This document shows, piece after piece, positions 61,616-64,000 of a stretch of 64,000 bases of DNA. The stretch covers positions 1-64,000 of the forward strand of contig JAFQQT010000040.1 in the NCBI GenBank assembly GCA_017410455.1. Reading direction: 5' to 3'. The stretch is from Clostridia bacterium. GTDB taxonomy: Bacteria > Bacillota > Clostridia > Christensenellales > Aristaeellaceae. The stretch's first letter is position 1; each line of letters opens with the position of its first letter. Made by a program: the position numbers and the translations under genes. Below the pieces are notes generated by a model. It searched no databases. It had not been told where the DNA came from and saw only the letters and a program-made list of their open reading frames with translations.

Positions 61616-62040
61616 TGAAGAAAAGCCGGGCCGAGTCCGATCGCAGCCTGCGCGAGCATCGAAGGGCGCTGGAGCAGGCACTCAACCGCATTGCAAGGCT
61701 GGACGGCATTATCCAGCGGCTTTATGAGGACAATCTGGAAGGCCGCATGTCTGATGAACGCTTCGCCCGCATGTCTGCCAGCTACAAAACGGAGCAGCAT
61801 ACCCTGGAGGCCCGCGTTGCCGAGCTGCGGACACTCCTTACAGATGCGCAGGATAAGCAGGTGAATATAGACCGGTTCCTGACGTTGGTTCGCAAGTATA
61901 CCGACATTCAGGAGCTGACAGCCGAGGTGCTACGAGAGTTCGTGGAGAAGGTGCATGTGCACCAGACGCAGCGGATTGATGGGCAGAAAGTACAAAGGCT
62001 GCAAGTCGTTTACAACTGCATTGGGGAGTTTCAAGCATAA
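61588..62040 (+). pseudogene. C-terminal remnant of a large serine recombinase
   Basis: About 150 residues: EDEFVRLVMKKSRAESDRS, a coiled-coil segment (RRALEQALNRIARLDGIIQRL), YEDNLEGRMSDERFARM and ELTAEVLREFVEKVHVHQ, ending VVYNCIGEFQA. This is the typical end (DUF4368-like) of Tn4451/TnpX-type large serine recombinases. The catalytic resolvase domain and zinc ribbon are missing. The frame joins the amidoligase remnant at 61588-61596. A GTG/ATG pair at 61612-61617 could start translation, but the product would lack catalysis. Confidence 0.8.
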
Positions 62041-62057
62041 TCAGGGAAAAACAAAAA

Positions 62058-62091
62058 CGGCATAGCCGCAGTGAAAAGTGCGACTATGCCG
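62058..62091. terminator. Hairpin after the recombinase remnant
   Basis: CGGCATAG (62058-62065) pairs with CTATGCCG (62084-62091); followed by ATTATTGTT. Probably the old terminator of the recombinase gene. Confidence 0.55.
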
Positions 62092-62159
62092 ATTATTGTT
62101 GGGATGGGGAATCCCTAAGGGGAACTCTCACAAGGGGACGGCTTATGGCAGCTTGTCCC

Positions 62160-62207
62160 TGGCTTCCCCTTGAGGGGAAGCTGTCGCCGCAGCGACTGAT
62201 GAGGTGA
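62160..62207. repeat. Palindromic repeat element
   Basis: TGGCTTCCCCTT/GAGGGGAAGCT, then TGTCGCCGCAGCGACTGATGAGGTG: two hairpins, the same kind as at 33026 and 62285. Part of a 372-base gene-free stretch (62041-62412) made up of such repeats and two terminators. Confidence 0.75.
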
Positions 62208-62284
62208 TTACTTCTGTACGCGACAGCCGGGTAAATCTATCCTTCACATTCCTGATGCTGGTCAAGCTGCTTTTTTGACAGGCC

Positions 62285-62330
62285 GGGCTCCCCCTTGGGG
62301 GGAGCTGTCAGCGCAAGCTGACTGAGGGCG
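62285..62330. repeat. Palindromic repeat element
   Basis: GGGCTCCCCCTT/GGGGGGAGCTGTCAGC, then GCAAGCTGACTGAGGGCG. Two hairpins; third good copy of the family in the window. Confidence 0.75.
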
Positions 62331-62349
62331 TTCCCCCGCACACAGGAAA

Positions 62350-62384
62350 GCCCCGCACAACCCCTATTCAGAGCCATGCGGGGC
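62350..62384 (-). terminator. Terminator of the M16 peptidase gene
   Basis: GCCCCGCA (62350-62357) pairs with TGCGGGGC (62377-62384). On the minus strand it is followed by TTTCC, 29 bases after the stop at 62413. Confidence 0.75.
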
Positions 62385-62412
62385 CATATTCAATCCATCG
62401 GAAGCGCGAGGA

Positions 62413-64000
62413 TTACTCGGCGATGACGAGGTTCTCCGCATCGCAGGCTTTGAGCGCCTCCTCGTGAGCCACGACGCAGACCGCGCCAGTCTTCGCCATG
62501 TGCTCCAGGGCGTCGCACCAGTAGAGCAGGGCGTTGCCGTCGGTGACAAGGATTTCGGCACGCTCGCGGCGCAGGTCCGCCTCGGTCTTGCCGGCGAACC
62601 AGTGGCCGTCCGCCACAGCACCCTCGTCGCGGGGGCTCATAAGGGGCTCGGTGTCCGAGACGGTGGAGATGACGAACTTGTCGATGCGCTCGCCGGATTC
62701 CACGAAGGAGCGCAGGAAGTCCGCCGCCTCGCGGTACATCGTCAGCGAGCGGGCGGGGGTAGGATCGCGGAAGGAGTAGGCCATCGCGACCGCGCGGCCG
62801 ATACGCAGGCCGCAGCCGTAAGCGCCGCCCTGCACGCGGATGACGTTCCACAGGTAGCCCAGGCTCAGGATGTTGGCCGCCACCAGCGCGGAGCCGTTCC
62901 ACTCGCAGCCCAGGTCGGAGGCCAGGATGCCGTAGCCGATCTGCGCGGGGATGCGGATGCCCTGTGCCCTGGGCAGGTCGATGGCATAGGCTGCCTCGGG
63001 AGCGCAGCCCTCACCGGCAGGCAGCGCCGCGATCAGCGCGGACACGTCCGTCTCCGCGTTGGCCGTGACGGACAGGGTCAGGCGGGCACGGCACACCGCC
63101 GCAGCCAGCTTCGCCTGCAGCAGCGCCACATGCGCGCCGATCTTCGCGTCAAAGTCCGCCACAAAGCCCTGCAGCCACTGAACGCCCGTGTAGCCCTTGA
63201 GCACCTCGCCCACCGCGCCGGACGCGCTGTAATGGGACTGTGCCGCCGTCAGAGCCAGCACATGGCCGCCCATGATGCACATCTGCTTGGCCTGCTCGTT
63301 GGCCTGCAGCGCGATCTCGCGGATGCGGTCGGTCTGGGTGAAGTCGGTGGCAGTGAGGATCTCACAGATCAGCTCGCGGGCAATGTCGAGCTTGTCGGCC
63401 ATGACGGAGCAGTTCACGCGCAGCACGGGGGTGCACGTTGCGGTCACGCCCATCTTCTCCTTGGTTTCCAGGGAGAAGTTCAGGCGGCCCAGGTGGGTCT
63501 TGACGGCCTGCTGCAGCGCCGCCGCGCTGTACTTCGCCGTGGGCAGCTTGCCCAGCAGGCGGGTCAGGGAGTCCAGCTCACACAGCTCGTTCAGCGTGCA
63601 GTCAGACAGGTTGAAATACAGGTTCAGGTGGACGATGCCGTTGGTGGCAGCCCTGTGGTAGAGCACCTTCACGCCGTCCACATCAGACTCCTCCGTGTGC
63701 AGCAGCACCGGGTCGGGGCTGACTTCGCTCAGGTCCAGCACGGGCAGGGTCGCCAGCTGCTCGGGGCTGTCGGGGGTCTGCTGCCAGGCGTGGAGCTTCT
63801 CGTTGAGTTCGAGGATGGCGGCCTTCTCCTCCGCCGTCCAGGCGGCAGCCGCCGCAGCCAGCTTCGCGGCCTCCTCGGCGCGCAGCTCCTCGCCCAGCGT
63901 CGTGGAGGGCAGCGTGTGCATCACGACCATGTCGTCTTCCTTCAGCAGCAGGTCGGAGAGCAGCGCCTCGAAGCCGCCGTTTTCGGCCATCTGGCGGATC
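62413..64000 (-). CDS. M16-family peptidase, C-terminal part (PreP/M16C-like), runs off the window
   Basis: At least 528 residues; the frame stays open to the right edge, so the N-terminal half with the HxxEH zinc site is outside the window. The visible part fits the second half of M16C (presequence-protease-like) enzymes: the conserved linker region ELNEKLHAWQQTPDSPEQLATLPVLDL, LYFNLSDCTLNELCELDSLT with LLGKLPTAKYS, then the second insulinase-like domain with LWNVIRVQGGAYGCGLRIG (about 130 residues from the end), where the R-x-x-x-G-A-Y-G motif binds substrate. These clam-shell enzymes digest peptides in the cytoplasm. The Met at about 63990 is internal, not the start. Confidence 0.85.
   Translation of the reverse strand, partial: IRQMAENGGFEALLSDLLLKEDDMVVMHTLPSTTLGEELRAEEAAKLAAAAAAWTAEEKAAILELNEKLHAWQQTPDSPEQLATLPVLDLSEVSPDPVLLHTEESDVDGVKVLYHRAATNGIVHLNLYFNLSDCTLNELCELDSLTRLLGKLPTAKYSAAALQQAVKTHLGRLNFSLETKEKMGVTATCTPVLRVNCSVMADKLDIARELICEILTATDFTQTDRIREIALQANEQAKQMCIMGGHVLALTAAQSHYSASGAVGEVLKGYTGVQWLQGFVADFDAKIGAHVALLQAKLAAAVCRARLTLSVTANAETDVSALIAALPAGEGCAPEAAYAIDLPRAQGIRIPAQIGYGILASDLGCEWNGSALVAANILSLGYLWNVIRVQGGAYGCGLRIGRAVAMAYSFRDPTPARSLTMYREAADFLRSFVESGERIDKFVISTVSDTEPLMSPRDEGAVADGHWFAGKTEADLRRERAEILVTDGNALLYWCDALEHMAKTGAVCVVAHEEALKACDAENLVIAE

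Noticed and set aside
61358-62040. An active mobile element or prophage at the right edge
   Set aside because: Only the C-terminal part of the recombinase and of the amidoligase are present, with no catalytic domain, no other element genes and no structural phage genes.
61117-62412. A second copy of the tRNA-Arg 3' end that would mark the other end of an integrated element
   Set aside because: I looked for the anticodon-loop-to-acceptor stretch here and saw none, so attL/attR pairing is not shown within the window.

Overview
This window reads as a GC-rich, Gram-positive, fibre-degrading anaerobe of the Clostridia. The basis is AGGAGG-type ribosome sites, very common ATG starts with spacers of 6 to 9 bases, sigma-A-like promoters, GHKL/LytTR and OmpR-type two-component systems, short Ala/Leu-rich signal peptides, a dense set of glycoside hydrolases, and small palindromic repeats of a kind I associate with Faecalibacterium and other gut Clostridia. 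A gut or rumen member of the Christensenellales/Ruminococcaceae level is my inference; no rRNA or other marker in the window fixes the taxon.

Layout. 0-20 kb is mixed backbone: the end of a Cys-rich repeat protein, a small conserved protein, a polysaccharide O-acetylation pair (MBOAT plus AlgX-like) with a small secreted protein, an L,D-transpeptidase-like wall protein, a CapA-like protein, GH43 plus GH2, an XRE-methyltransferase fusion, a secreted beta-helix carbohydrate-binding protein, a MATE pump, an OmpR/HK pair, DegV and a PAP2 phosphatase. 20-37 kb is a polysaccharide-use region: GH2 beta-mannosidase, sugar isomerase, a GH43 remnant, a lipocalin-like repeat protein, a secreted GH5 endoglucanase with Ig-like domains, two more GH43 enzymes, NagB, an AraC/GyrI regulator, a double flavodoxin-like protein and RecQ.

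37-61 kb is the most striking part. It is slightly less GC-rich and holds five GH3 enzymes. Four are circularly permuted (C-terminal domain first, TIM barrel last) and exported; one has normal order and is cytoplasmic. The exported enzymes are paired with small secreted or membrane proteins, and each secreted GH3 is separated from its small partner by a strong hairpin. In the middle sits an AgrC/AgrA-like GHKL kinase and LytTR regulator without any AgrB/AgrD. All three GH3 promoters carry a LytTR-like half-site (ACCGTT type) exactly 10 bp upstream of the -35 box, followed by a 17-bp spacer. The divergent region between the regulator and the first GH3 operon also has a perfect pair of LytTR boxes with the canonical 12-bp spacer. 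I read this as one regulon: a surface glycan-cleaving system controlled by an orphan peptide- or sugar-sensing two-component system.

The island has scars at both ends. At 36.93-37.01 kb lies the 3' half of a tRNA-Arg(CCG), from the anticodon loop onward, with its terminator but no 5' half. At 61.36-62.04 kb an amidoligase remnant is joined directly to the C-terminal remnant of a serine recombinase. Small palindromic repeats cluster at both edges. The window ends in an M16-type peptidase that runs off the right edge.
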